Of a stretch of DNA of 24,470 nt, positions 15,844-23,157 are shown in pieces. Below the pieces are notes generated by a model. That model was not told where the DNA came from and made no database searches. It saw only the letters and a list, made by a program, of their open reading frames with translations. The DNA is taken from assembly GCA_964428905.1 (NCBI GenBank), contig CAYSAA010000208.1, forward strand, positions 1 to 24,470, given 5' to 3'. A program made the translations under genes and the position numbers. This stretch comes from CAYSAA01 sp964428905 (lineage in GTDB: Bacteria; Atribacterota; Phoenicimicrobiia; Phoenicimicrobiales; Stramentimicrobiaceae). Position 1 is the first letter of the stretch, and every line of letters starts with the position of its first letter.

Positions 15844-17158
15844 TTATGGACTTATGGCTGTGCTTATGTTCTCTTCGATGATTGTTATGCTCCTTACCGG
15901 TCGACATATCTTTGCTGTTATCGGCGGCGTATCCTCTATTTTTGCTCTACTTTTGTGGGGTAAGGGTGGTGTAGGAATGGCTTTCCAAGCAAGTTTTTCA
16001 CTGCTGGTTTGGTATCCACTTCTAACCCTGCCCTTATTTATCTACATTGGTTATATGTTTTCCAAATCGGGAATAGCGGATGATTTATACGAAATGATAC
16101 ATGTCTGGATGGGTCCAGTCAGGGGTGGCTTAGCTATAGGAACTATTTTTTTGATGGCTATAATATCAGCTATAAACGGGTTAAGTGTAGCTGGCATGGC
16201 CATTGGAAGCACTATCGCTTTGCCAGAAATGCTTAATCGAAAATATGACAAGCGAATGGTAACTGGGGTAATACAGGCTGGTAGTTCCTTAGGCATTATG
16301 ATACCTCCCAGTGTAGTTCTTGTTCTGTACGGAATGATAGCTAGGCAACCTGTTGGACGGCTGTGGATGGCTGGTTTTATACCTGGGTTTCTGTTAGCAG
16401 GCTTATTTATCCTATATATTCTCATTAGATGTCTAATTCAGCCAGAGATGGGACCAGCGTTATCTAAGGAGGAGCGTAATATTACTTTTAAAGAGAAATT
16501 TAGATTACTCGCAGCTGGAGTAGTTCCTATATTTATTATTTTTATGATGTCTGGGCTTTTTTTCTTGGGAATAACCAGTCTGGTTGAGAGTGCAGCGGTA
16601 GGCGCTACAACAATTACTATTGCCGCCCTCATTAAACGGCGATTAAACTGGAATGTAATGAATGAAGTACTGACGAGTACTCTGAGTGTTAGTTGTATGT
16701 TTATGTGGGTTATTCTCGCAGCGCTAGCCTTTGGTGCCATCTTTGATGGTCTTGGTGCCGTACATGCAATACAGCAATTATTTCTCAGATATGGTTTCGG
16801 CAGATGGGGAATCATGATTATGATGCAACTTTCTTACCTTTTAATGGGTATGTTCTTGGACGATACGGCTATGCTCATTATTGTTGCTCCTCTCTATGTT
16901 CCTCTGGTAATTGAGCTTGGTTTTAACCCGATTTGGTATGGTATTCTCTATACTATAACCTGTCAGATAGCTTATCTGACGCCTCCTTTTGGATATAATC
17001 TGTTCTTAATGAGGTCGATGGCCCCCAAAGAGATAACGTTGATAGACATCTACCGCTCAATAATTCCCTTTGTTTTTATTATGATTCTGGGCTTAGCTCT
17101 TGTAATGATATTCCCCCAAATAGCACTATGGTTACCTAATTTATATTATGGAAGTTGA
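15833..17158 (+). CDS. dctM: TRAP transporter large permease subunit (first system)
   Basis: DctM transport subunit of the ion-transporter superfamily; sodium- or proton-coupled uptake through an elevator domain. The 441 residues are strongly hydrophobic with about 12 predicted helices. Diagnostic segments are PLLTLPLFIYIGYMFSKSGI, AIISAINGLSVAGMAIGS, AGSSLGIMIPPSVVLVLYG, and the second-half repeat ILYTITCQIAYLTPPFGYNL; the paired PP-containing hairpins form the substrate path. GGGGAGG at 15814-15820 serves the ATG inside dctQ. The gene ends 17 bases before the promoter of the T-box transcript, with no terminator seen between, so some read-through into the second TRAP operon is possible. Confidence 0.92.
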   Translation: MTISYGLMAVLMFSSMIVMLLTGRHIFAVIGGVSSIFALLLWGKGGVGMAFQASFSLLVWYPLLTLPLFIYIGYMFSKSGIADDLYEMIHVWMGPVRGGLAIGTIFLMAIISAINGLSVAGMAIGSTIALPEMLNRKYDKRMVTGVIQAGSSLGIMIPPSVVLVLYGMIARQPVGRLWMAGFIPGFLLAGLFILYILIRCLIQPEMGPALSKEERNITFKEKFRLLAAGVVPIFIIFMMSGLFFLGITSLVESAAVGATTITIAALIKRRLNWNVMNEVLTSTLSVSCMFMWVILAALAFGAIFDGLGAVHAIQQLFLRYGFGRWGIMIMMQLSYLLMGMFLDDTAMLIIVAPLYVPLVIELGFNPIWYGILYTITCQIAYLTPPFGYNLFLMRSMAPKEITLIDIYRSIIPFVFIMILGLALVMIFPQIALWLPNLYYGS

Positions 17159-17175
17159 AGCTATTAAAATATTAT

Positions 17176-17204
17176 TTGACAAAAACTGAATATATTAGTA
17201 AAAT
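17176..17204 (+). promoter_or_regulatory. strong sigma-70-type promoter of the T-box operon
   Basis: TTGACA at 17176-17181, a 17-base spacer, then TAAAAT at 17199-17204. This is a full -35 match, ideal spacing and a 5/6 -10 match, placing the transcript start near 17211, just ahead of T-box stem I. Confidence 0.8.
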
Positions 17205-17210
17205 GGCAAA

Positions 17211-17451
17211 AATTATCCTTAAAAGAGTAAAGGCCAGTAAGTAGTCAATTGCCAAAGAGAGCCATGAATTGGTGTGAATATGGCAGCAAAAATTACTGAA
17301 ACTCACTTTCTGCTTTTCAAGGAACAATGGTTATAAAATATAATAAGACTTTAATGCAATGAGGATAGGAAATATTTTTCTATCGAATTAGGGTGGTACC
17401 ACGGAACCTTCGTCCCTATTGTTTCACGATAATAGGAATGGAGGTTTTTTT
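17211..17451 (+). promoter_or_regulatory. T-box riboswitch leader, probable isoleucine specifier
   Basis: A tRNA-sensing transcription attenuator. The T-box core AGGGTGGTACCACGG lies at 17390-17404 and is followed by CGTCCCTA and a terminator. Upstream, stem I can be drawn from GAGT (17225-17228) with ACTC (17301-17304), CAG/CTG (17235-17237 with 17296-17298), TTGC/GCAA, an AGAGA bulge, and GCCAT/ATGGC closing a loop that contains GGTG. On the 3' side of the specifier loop the codon preceding the conserved A and the lower helix is ATT at 17292-17294, reading isoleucine; TTA (leucine), one base on, is the alternative. Stem III is GATAG/CTATC. When uncharged tRNA binds, the antiterminator forms and the TRAP-ilvD genes are read. 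Confidence 0.92.
17406..17451 (+). terminator. intrinsic terminator of the T-box leader
   Basis: Fifteen-position stem (17406-17420 with 17431-17445, one mismatch and two G-U pairs) around a ten-base loop, followed by seven T residues. The 5' arm contains the CGTCCCTA that pairs instead with the T-box core in the antiterminator. Confidence 0.92.
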
Positions 17452-17492
17452 ATACCAGAATAAAAAAATTTAGAGATGCCAGGGAGGTGGTC

Positions 17493-17552
17493 ATGGGGGA
17501 AAATGTAATGTATAAAGAGATTTTTTATTGTCGGGAAAAAGAAAAATTATAA
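17493..17552 (+). CDS. possible 19-residue ORF between T-box terminator and dctP
   Basis: ATG 17493 follows a very strong purine-rich site, AGGGAGGTGG at 17481-17490, better than that of dctP itself. The frame encodes 19 residues, rich in Lys and Glu with one Cys, and ends 21 bases before dctP. No family is recognised. It could be a small protein, a translation-coupling cistron or a chance frame; the ribosome site is the only support. Confidence 0.35.
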   Translation: MGENVMYKEIFYCREKEKL

Positions 17553-17573
17553 ATTGAGAAAGGGAAAGAAAAA

Positions 17574-18572
17574 ATGAGGAGATTTTTAAGTGTATTATTT
17601 GTAATAACCTTCCTTGCAGTTATTTCCTTATCAGGATTAGCTGCAGAAGGTTCTAAAGTAATTAAATTAACCCATGTGGTTAATGAGCAGGATGCTTTTC
17701 ATATATCTGCATTAAAATTTAAAGAAGTGGTGGAAGAAAACACAGATGGCAATGTGGTTATTGAAATTCATCCCAATGCCGAGCTAGGAGATGAAAGGAC
17801 ATTATTAGAAGGGATGCAATTAGGAACAATTGATATGGGAGTCATTACCAATGGGCCAATTGCAAATTTTCTGCCAGAAATGGCGGTTTTTGAAATGCCT
17901 TTCTTATTTGGATCTCCTGAGGAAGCCTATTATATTTTGGATGGAGAAATAGGTCAAAAAGTTTTAGAGAAATTAAATAACATTCAAATACATGGCCTCG
18001 CTTATTCAGAACGTGGTTTTAGAAATTTAACCAATAGCGTAAGACCGGTAAAAAGTGCTAGTGATATTGAGGGGTTAAAAATTCGTTTAATGGAAAGCCC
18101 TCTTTATGTTGATACCTTTAAGGCTTTGGGAGCCAATGCGGTTCCGATGGCCTGGACAGAGTGTCTTACAGGACTTTCCCAAGGGACCATCGATGGTCAG
18201 GAAAATCCGGTTGTAGTTGTTTATTCTTTTAAACTTTATGAATCTCAGGATTATATGACCATGGACCGACACACTTATGCCCCAGCTACCATTTTGATCA
18301 GTGGCCAATTATGGCAGTCATTAACATCCGAAGAGCAGGCTATTTTTGAAGAAGCAGCAAAAGTGGCTGGACAGGCTGCCAGAGATTATAATAATGAAAA
18401 TGAAGCTGAACAATTACAATTTATTAAAGACCAGGGTATGATTGTGGAAGAGGATCCGGATTTAGATACTTTTAGAGATGCCGTAAAATCAGTTTATGAA
18501 AAATACGGACCCCAATTTGGCAGTCTCCTAGAAGAGATTCAGAATGCCCTGGCAGAATTCCGGGGTCAATAA
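17574..18572 (+). CDS. dctP: TRAP transporter solute-binding protein (second system, T-box controlled)
   Basis: DctP-family receptor of 332 residues. Signal peptide residues 1-23 (basic MRR, hydrophobic core, SGLA cleavage). The mature protein opens with the standard IKLTHVV strand, then LGDERTLLEGMQLGTIDMG, MPFLFGSPEEA, RGFRNLTN (Arg150), GLKIRLMESP (Arg171, equivalent to the carboxylate-clamping Arg of SiaP) and LTGLSQGTIDGQENP. The two arginines point to a carboxylate ligand. Under the isoleucine-type T-box and ahead of ilvD, a branched-chain 2-oxo or 2-hydroxy acid, or an amino acid, is the best guess. It is a different DctP subtype from the one at 14131 and not a recent duplicate. Confidence 0.9.
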   Translation: MRRFLSVLFVITFLAVISLSGLAAEGSKVIKLTHVVNEQDAFHISALKFKEVVEENTDGNVVIEIHPNAELGDERTLLEGMQLGTIDMGVITNGPIANFLPEMAVFEMPFLFGSPEEAYYILDGEIGQKVLEKLNNIQIHGLAYSERGFRNLTNSVRPVKSASDIEGLKIRLMESPLYVDTFKALGANAVPMAWTECLTGLSQGTIDGQENPVVVVYSFKLYESQDYMTMDRHTYAPATILISGQLWQSLTSEEQAIFEEAAKVAGQAARDYNNENEAEQLQFIKDQGMIVEEDPDLDTFRDAVKSVYEKYGPQFGSLLEEIQNALAEFRGQ

Positions 18573-18597
18573 TTCATGTATTTTTATTTAAGTGATA

Positions 18598-18634
18598 GAT
18601 TTTGCAGCATTGATCTCATCAATGCTGCAAAATC
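18598..18634 (+). other. perfect 17-bp intercistronic hairpin between dctP and dctQ (second system)
   Basis: Arms 18598-18614 and 18618-18634 are exact reverse complements around a CTC loop. No T-run follows, so a stabilising or translation-modulating RNA element is more likely than full termination. It occupies the same position as the hairpin in the first TRAP operon but has unrelated sequence. Confidence 0.8.
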
Positions 18635-18660
18635 GTCGATTATCTATTAAGGGATTTTGA

Positions 18661-19161
18661 ATGGAAAAAATTTATTTTCAATTTAAAAGGATAAGCGAAT
18701 GTTTAAATACGTTTATGAAAACATTAACTGGCCTTATGCTAGTAGCTATGACTGTAATCGTTACTATTCAGATTATTTTCAGGATTTTTTTTAGTGCCTT
18801 ATCTTATACTGAAGAGATGACCAGGTACTTATTAGTTTGGAGCAGCTTATTTGCTGCCAGTGTAGCATACAAACAAGGCTCACACATTGCTGTTACTTTT
18901 CTGATTGAACAGAGTAAAGATAATTTGAGAAAAATAATGGCTATTATTATAAACTTATTATCCATTCTATTTTTTATTATTGCAATCTATTATGGTTTAC
19001 AGCTTATTAATATGCAAATTTTTCAAACCTCACCGGCTTTGTTGATTCCGATGCGCTATGTTTATTTATGTATACCGATAAGCTTTTCAGTCATGCTTTT
19101 CCATAGTTTGGTGATGCTATGGGGAGAGGCAATTCAATTGTCTAAGGGAGTAGAATTATGA
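18661..19161 (+). CDS. dctQ: TRAP transporter small membrane subunit (second system)
   Basis: DctQ subunit, 166 residues, four predicted helices at about 21-43, 54-70, 92-114 and 130-152. Conserved points are FSALSYTEEMTRYLLVWSSL (helix 2 entry, with the typical E-E pair), YKQGSHIAVTFL and ALLIPMRYVYLCIPISF before helix 4. AAGGGA lies seven bases upstream. The stop overlaps dctM as ATGA, a coupled pair. Sequence subtype differs from the dctQ at 15319, matching the classical C4-dicarboxylate/sialate-like branch. Confidence 0.88.
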   Translation: MEKIYFQFKRISECLNTFMKTLTGLMLVAMTVIVTIQIIFRIFFSALSYTEEMTRYLLVWSSLFAASVAYKQGSHIAVTFLIEQSKDNLRKIMAIIINLLSILFFIIAIYYGLQLINMQIFQTSPALLIPMRYVYLCIPISFSVMLFHSLVMLWGEAIQLSKGVEL

Positions 19162-20420
19162 TTGCTATTATTCTATTTTTTTCATTTATTTTGCTTATAT
19201 TAATGGGTGTACCAGTAGCTTTTTCGGTTGGCCTATCCTCAATTATAATTTTAGTAGCTGGTGATGTACCGTTGGTCCTTTTACCCCAGAGAATATTTGC
19301 AGGTATTGACTCATTTCCTTTAATTGCAGTTCCTTTTTTTATTTTAGCTGGTGACTTAATGGCTGAAGGGAAAATGTCAAAATTAATTGTCAATTTTGCA
19401 GAGAGCATTTTTGGGTTTATGCGTGGTGGCTTATGGATTATTAGTGTGATAGCTTCTGCTTTTTTTGCAGCTATCTCCGGTTCTGGTGGTGCCACAACAG
19501 CAGCTATTGGAACACCTTTGATTCCTGAGTTAAAAAGTCGTCAATATGATCCCGAATTCTCAGCGGCACTTATTGCCTGTTCTGGTGGTATTGGTGTAGT
19601 AATTCCTCCCTCAGTTCCTATGGTACTTTATGCTTTAATTGCCAATGAATCAATCGCTCGCTTATTTCTAAATGGTTTTATTCCCGGGCTAATGATGGCC
19701 GCGGCTCTTATCTTTATGGCTTTACGGAAAGCAAATAAGGAAAACTATCCCAGAGGGAATAAAATTTCTTTTACTCAAACATTTTCTAGTTTTAAATCTT
19801 CAATTTGGGGATTAATGACGCCCGTTATTATTTTAGGTGGGATATTTTCCGGGTATTTTACTCCATCGGAGGCAGCTGTTATTGCAGTAGATTGGGCATT
19901 ATTTGTTTCCCTCTTTATTTATCGTGATAAAAATTTGCGTGATATTTTTCGGATATTCAAAAAATCAGTTATTACTTCTTCTTTGATTATGTTATTAATT
20001 GGTACAGCCCAGGTTTTTAGCTGGGTTTTAGCTAATTGGAAAATTCCTGTTATGATTACCAGCGGAATATTATCAATCTCTGACAATAGATTTATAATCT
20101 TATTATTTGTTGATATTATTCTTTTGCTTGCAGGTGTCTTTATGGAGACAGCTTCAATTATTATTATTTTAACACCCATTTTCCTGGGATTAATGGCTCA
20201 AATTGGAATCGATCCTATTCATTTTGGCATTATTATGACTATTGCCCTGGCTATTGGTATGTCAACACCACCGGTTGCTATTAATCTATATATAGCGAGT
20301 AGTATTTCCGGCTATTCAATTGAAAGGATTAGCCGTAAAGCATTGCCCCTGATTTTAATACTGATTATGGTTTTGTTAGTCGTTACTTATCTGCCATTAT
20401 TTATTCCGCTCATCTTCTAA
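19158..20420 (+). CDS. dctM: TRAP transporter large permease subunit (second system)
   Basis: DctM elevator-type transport subunit, 420 residues, about 12 helices. Landmarks are LLILMGVPVAFSVGLSS at the N-terminus, DSFPLIAVPFFILAGDLMAE, AAISGSGGATTAAIGTPLIP, GGIGVVIPPSVPMVLYALIA and IGMSTPPVAINLYIASSI; the two PP-containing hairpins belong to the inverted repeats. AAGGGAG at 19143-19149 precedes the ATG. A 116-base gap separates it from ilvD without a recognised terminator or strong promoter, so ilvD is probably on the same transcript. Confidence 0.93.
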   Translation: MIAIILFFSFILLILMGVPVAFSVGLSSIIILVAGDVPLVLLPQRIFAGIDSFPLIAVPFFILAGDLMAEGKMSKLIVNFAESIFGFMRGGLWIISVIASAFFAAISGSGGATTAAIGTPLIPELKSRQYDPEFSAALIACSGGIGVVIPPSVPMVLYALIANESIARLFLNGFIPGLMMAAALIFMALRKANKENYPRGNKISFTQTFSSFKSSIWGLMTPVIILGGIFSGYFTPSEAAVIAVDWALFVSLFIYRDKNLRDIFRIFKKSVITSSLIMLLIGTAQVFSWVLANWKIPVMITSGILSISDNRFIILLFVDIILLLAGVFMETASIIIILTPIFLGLMAQIGIDPIHFGIIMTIALAIGMSTPPVAINLYIASSISGYSIERISRKALPLILILIMVLLVVTYLPLFIPLIF

Positions 20421-20536
20421 AATATTTTATGAATACCAAGATAAAAGAAAGTTTATAGATGGACAGGTTTAATAGTTTGTAAAAAAAGTAGAGTGAATTA
20501 GATTACTATAAAATATGATAAGGAAAGGATAAGAAT

Positions 20537-22216
20537 ATGGAAAAAAACAGTAATATTGTAATGAAAGGGGCAAGTCGTGCTCCTCACCGTTCTCTATTTT
20601 ATGCGATGGGATACACTAAGGAAGATCTGGAAAAACCTATCATTGGTGTTGTGAATGCCTTTAATGAGATTATCCCCGGGCATATTCAACTAAATGACAT
20701 TGCTCAGGCAGTAAAAATTGGAGTCACTGCAGCCGGGGGAATACCTATGGAATTTCCTGCTATTGGAATCTGTGATGGCATTGCCATGAATCATGAAGGG
20801 ATGAAATATCCGTTAGCCAGCAGGGAGCTTATTGCTGACTCTATTGAAGCTGTAACTATGGCACATCGTTTTGATGGTTTAGTAATGGTGGCCAATTGTG
20901 ATAAGATTGTTCCGGGGATGTTGATGGCAGCAGGGCGTTTAAATATCCCGGCAATTTATATCAGCGGTGGCCCCATGCTTCCAGGACATTATGCAGGGAA
21001 AGATGTTGACTTATCTACCGTTTTTGAGGCAGTAGGTAGATATAATCAAAAGAAGATGTCCCAGGAGGAATTATTAGAGCTGGAACAGCGTGCCTGTCCT
21101 TCAGCCGGCAGTTGTGCTGGTCTGTTTACCGCAAATTCCATGAATTGCCTGTCTGAAGCTCTTGGTATGGCTCTAACTGGTAACGGGACGATTCCTATAG
21201 GGTACGGTGCCAGAAAGCAGTTAGCTAATCAGGCAGGGAAAGCTATCATGAATCTTGTTAAGAATCAGATAAAGCCCAGAGATATTATGACTTCCAATGC
21301 TTTTGAAAACGCTATTGCCTTGGATCTGGCCATGGCCGGTTCAACCAATACAGTATTACACTTATTGGCCATTGCCCATGAAGCAGGAATTGACCTGGAA
21401 TTAAAGACATTTGACCGCTTGAGCCGTATTGTTCCTATTTTGACCAAAATATCTCCATCCAGTTCTTTGCATGTTACTGATTTGTATTTTGCGGGAGGTA
21501 TTCAGGCAATTTTAAAAGAACTGGCTGAGGCAAAACTGATTCATACCGAAGAAATGACTGTAAGCGGTCGAAGTATAGGCCAGAATATTGCATTAGCTCA
21601 AATAGAAGATGCTGAGGTGATTAAAAAGTTTGATCAACCATATAGCAAGGAGAGTGGTATTGCGGTACTTTATGGTAATCTCGCCCCAGAAGGCGGAGTT
21701 ATCAAAGTATCTGCTGTAAGTAAAAAAATGTATACCTTTGAAGGTCCGGCAAAGATTTTTAATTCAGAGGAAGAAGCCTATCAAGCAATCATTGACGGCA
21801 AGATCCAAAAAGGAGATGTTGTAGTTATTCGTTATGAAGGCCCGAAAGGTGGTCCGGGAATGCGTGAGATGCTGGCACCAACCTCTGCCCTTTGTGGAAT
21901 GGATTTGGATAATGATATTGCTCTTCTTACGGACGGTCGTTTCTCAGGGGCAACCAGGGGTGCAGCTATCGGACATGTCTCACCCGAGGCAGCTGAAAAA
22001 GGACCCATTGGTATGATTGAGAACGGAGATATAATCAAGATTGATATTTCCAATCGGGAATTGTCAGTGAAATTATCGGAAGAGGAATTAAAAAAACGTG
22101 AAGCAAAATGGTTTTTACCAGAAAGAAATATTCCTTCCAATTATTATTTAAAGCGGTATGCTTATCTGGTTACTTCTGCCAGCACCGGTGCTGTTTTTAG
22201 AGAAATGGATTTTTAA
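20537..22216 (+). CDS. ilvD: dihydroxy-acid dehydratase
   Basis: Fe-S enzyme dehydrating 2,3-dihydroxy-isovalerate and -3-methylvalerate to the 2-oxo acids of valine/leucine and isoleucine. The 559 residues cover the whole ILVD/EDD family. Key sites are GICDGIAM (Asp80), NCDKIVPGM (Cys121 and the Lys123 that is carbamylated in homologues), and CPSAGSCAGLFTANSMN (Cys193). The first-cluster position reads IIPGHI, with Gly48 where [2Fe-2S] members often have Cys. The C-terminal domain carries RYEGPKGGPGM and LTDGRFSGATRG. AGGAAAGG at 20521-20528 precedes the ATG. Placement after a T-box TRAP operon and away from ilvBN is unusual and links the transporter to branched-chain synthesis. Confidence 0.96.
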   Translation: MEKNSNIVMKGASRAPHRSLFYAMGYTKEDLEKPIIGVVNAFNEIIPGHIQLNDIAQAVKIGVTAAGGIPMEFPAIGICDGIAMNHEGMKYPLASRELIADSIEAVTMAHRFDGLVMVANCDKIVPGMLMAAGRLNIPAIYISGGPMLPGHYAGKDVDLSTVFEAVGRYNQKKMSQEELLELEQRACPSAGSCAGLFTANSMNCLSEALGMALTGNGTIPIGYGARKQLANQAGKAIMNLVKNQIKPRDIMTSNAFENAIALDLAMAGSTNTVLHLLAIAHEAGIDLELKTFDRLSRIVPILTKISPSSSLHVTDLYFAGGIQAILKELAEAKLIHTEEMTVSGRSIGQNIALAQIEDAEVIKKFDQPYSKESGIAVLYGNLAPEGGVIKVSAVSKKMYTFEGPAKIFNSEEEAYQAIIDGKIQKGDVVVIRYEGPKGGPGMREMLAPTSALCGMDLDNDIALLTDGRFSGATRGAAIGHVSPEAAEKGPIGMIENGDIIKIDISNRELSVKLSEEELKKREAKWFLPERNIPSNYYLKRYAYLVTSASTGAVFREMDF

Positions 22217-22224
22217 AGAAAAAA

Positions 22225-23043
22225 TTAAATATAAATCTCCGGTTCTTTTCTTTTTTTACCCAATTTTTTTAACACTGTCTTGACAAGAACCGGTTTTTTA
22301 TAGGTTATCCTTCGAGCATTGTTAGGACAAAGTTTGACACAGGCAAAACAGCGGATGCATAGCTTGTCTCGGCTTATAAGCGTGTCAGGGTCAATGGCAT
22401 TAACCGGGCAAATTTCAAGGCATTTTCGGCAATGTTGGCAAAGTTGTGAATCAATAACAGGTGCATGGGTGAATATTATTTCACTATGTCTGGGTAGAAG
22501 CTTACTCATGGGTAACAATTCACCTTTGATTTTGAGTTCCGGGATATTTTTAATTTTTTCAGTAGATTCAATTTTCTGTTGGATTTGTTTTCCTAAAAGT
22601 TCTGCTTTTTCTATATCCTGTCTATCCGGCCTTCCAAAAGCAATTTTTAGGTTTTCTTGGGAAAAGGCATGTTCGCCAATAAAATTAGCAGCTGCAATGA
22701 TTTTAAATCCCTGAGAGCGCATGATTTTAGTTATTTGTTTTAAGGCGATACCGGCACTGATGTTGCCATAGGTAACCACCAGGATCATAGGCTGATCCTG
22801 ACCTCGAATCTTAGAAAGTACAGGGTATAATAAATTTGGTATTCTTTCTTCATAGACTGGAATTCCAAGGATTACTGCTTCAGATGGTTGAATATTAAAT
22901 TTAAAGTTATGACGCTGCTCAAGTGAGTTTAAATTTATAGTTTTCTGTTCAGCTATTCCCCAACCTTTTGCGATTGCATGGACGATCTTTTCAGTAGAAC
23001 GTGTTGGGGAAAAGAATACTTTAACTAACTTATCAATAATCAA
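22225..23043 (-). CDS. EFR1-type flavodoxin/4Fe-4S ferredoxin fusion protein
   Basis: Predicted cytoplasmic electron-transfer protein of 272 residues. The N-terminal flavodoxin-like domain (1-150) has the FMN phosphate loop FFSPTRSTEKI and the VTYGNISAG segment. The C-terminal ferredoxin domain (195-245) has two full cluster motifs, CQHCRKCLEICP (Cys202, 205, 208, 212) and CIRCFACVKLCP (Cys229, 232, 235, 239), so two [4Fe-4S] clusters. Start is TTG at 23043, supported by AGGAG six bases upstream and the absence of a nearby ATG. Its stop is eight bases from the ilvD stop in a tail-to-tail arrangement. A role in ferredoxin recycling is plausible, but no partner is fixed. Confidence 0.85.
   Translation of the reverse strand: MIIDKLVKVFFSPTRSTEKIVHAIAKGWGIAEQKTINLNSLEQRHNFKFNIQPSEAVILGIPVYEERIPNLLYPVLSKIRGQDQPMILVVTYGNISAGIALKQITKIMRSQGFKIIAAANFIGEHAFSQENLKIAFGRPDRQDIEKAELLGKQIQQKIESTEKIKNIPELKIKGELLPMSKLLPRHSEIIFTHAPVIDSQLCQHCRKCLEICPVNAIDPDTLISRDKLCIRCFACVKLCPNNARRITYKKPVLVKTVLKKLGKKRKEPEIYI
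22239..22299 (+). terminator. ilvD terminator inside the convergent EFR1 coding end
   Basis: CCGGTTCTT (22239-22247) and AAGAACCGG (22285-22293) form a perfect nine-base stem around a 37-base AT-rich loop, followed by six T (22294-22299). It ends the ilvD transcript while also encoding the C-terminal residues of the minus-strand gene. On the minus strand the same stem is followed by a T-rich tract, so it may work both ways. The long loop lowers certainty. Confidence 0.6.
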
Positions 23044-23157
23044 TATATGCTCCTAATAATAAGCTAAAATTAAGCCAGTATAGTGAAGGCAACAGTTTGT
23101 CCTGAATCCCCACTTTTTATATTTTAATGCAGCCCGTACCTTTAAACAAGAGAAAGA

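Noticed and set aside
16438..16815. Open frame of 125 codons on the minus strand within dctM
   Set aside because: Antisense to a conserved permease; open only because hydrophobic codons give few stops on the opposite strand.
21832..22140. Open frame of 102 codons on the minus strand within ilvD
   Set aside because: Opposite the conserved C-terminal domain of IlvD, with no ribosome site and no recognisable domain.
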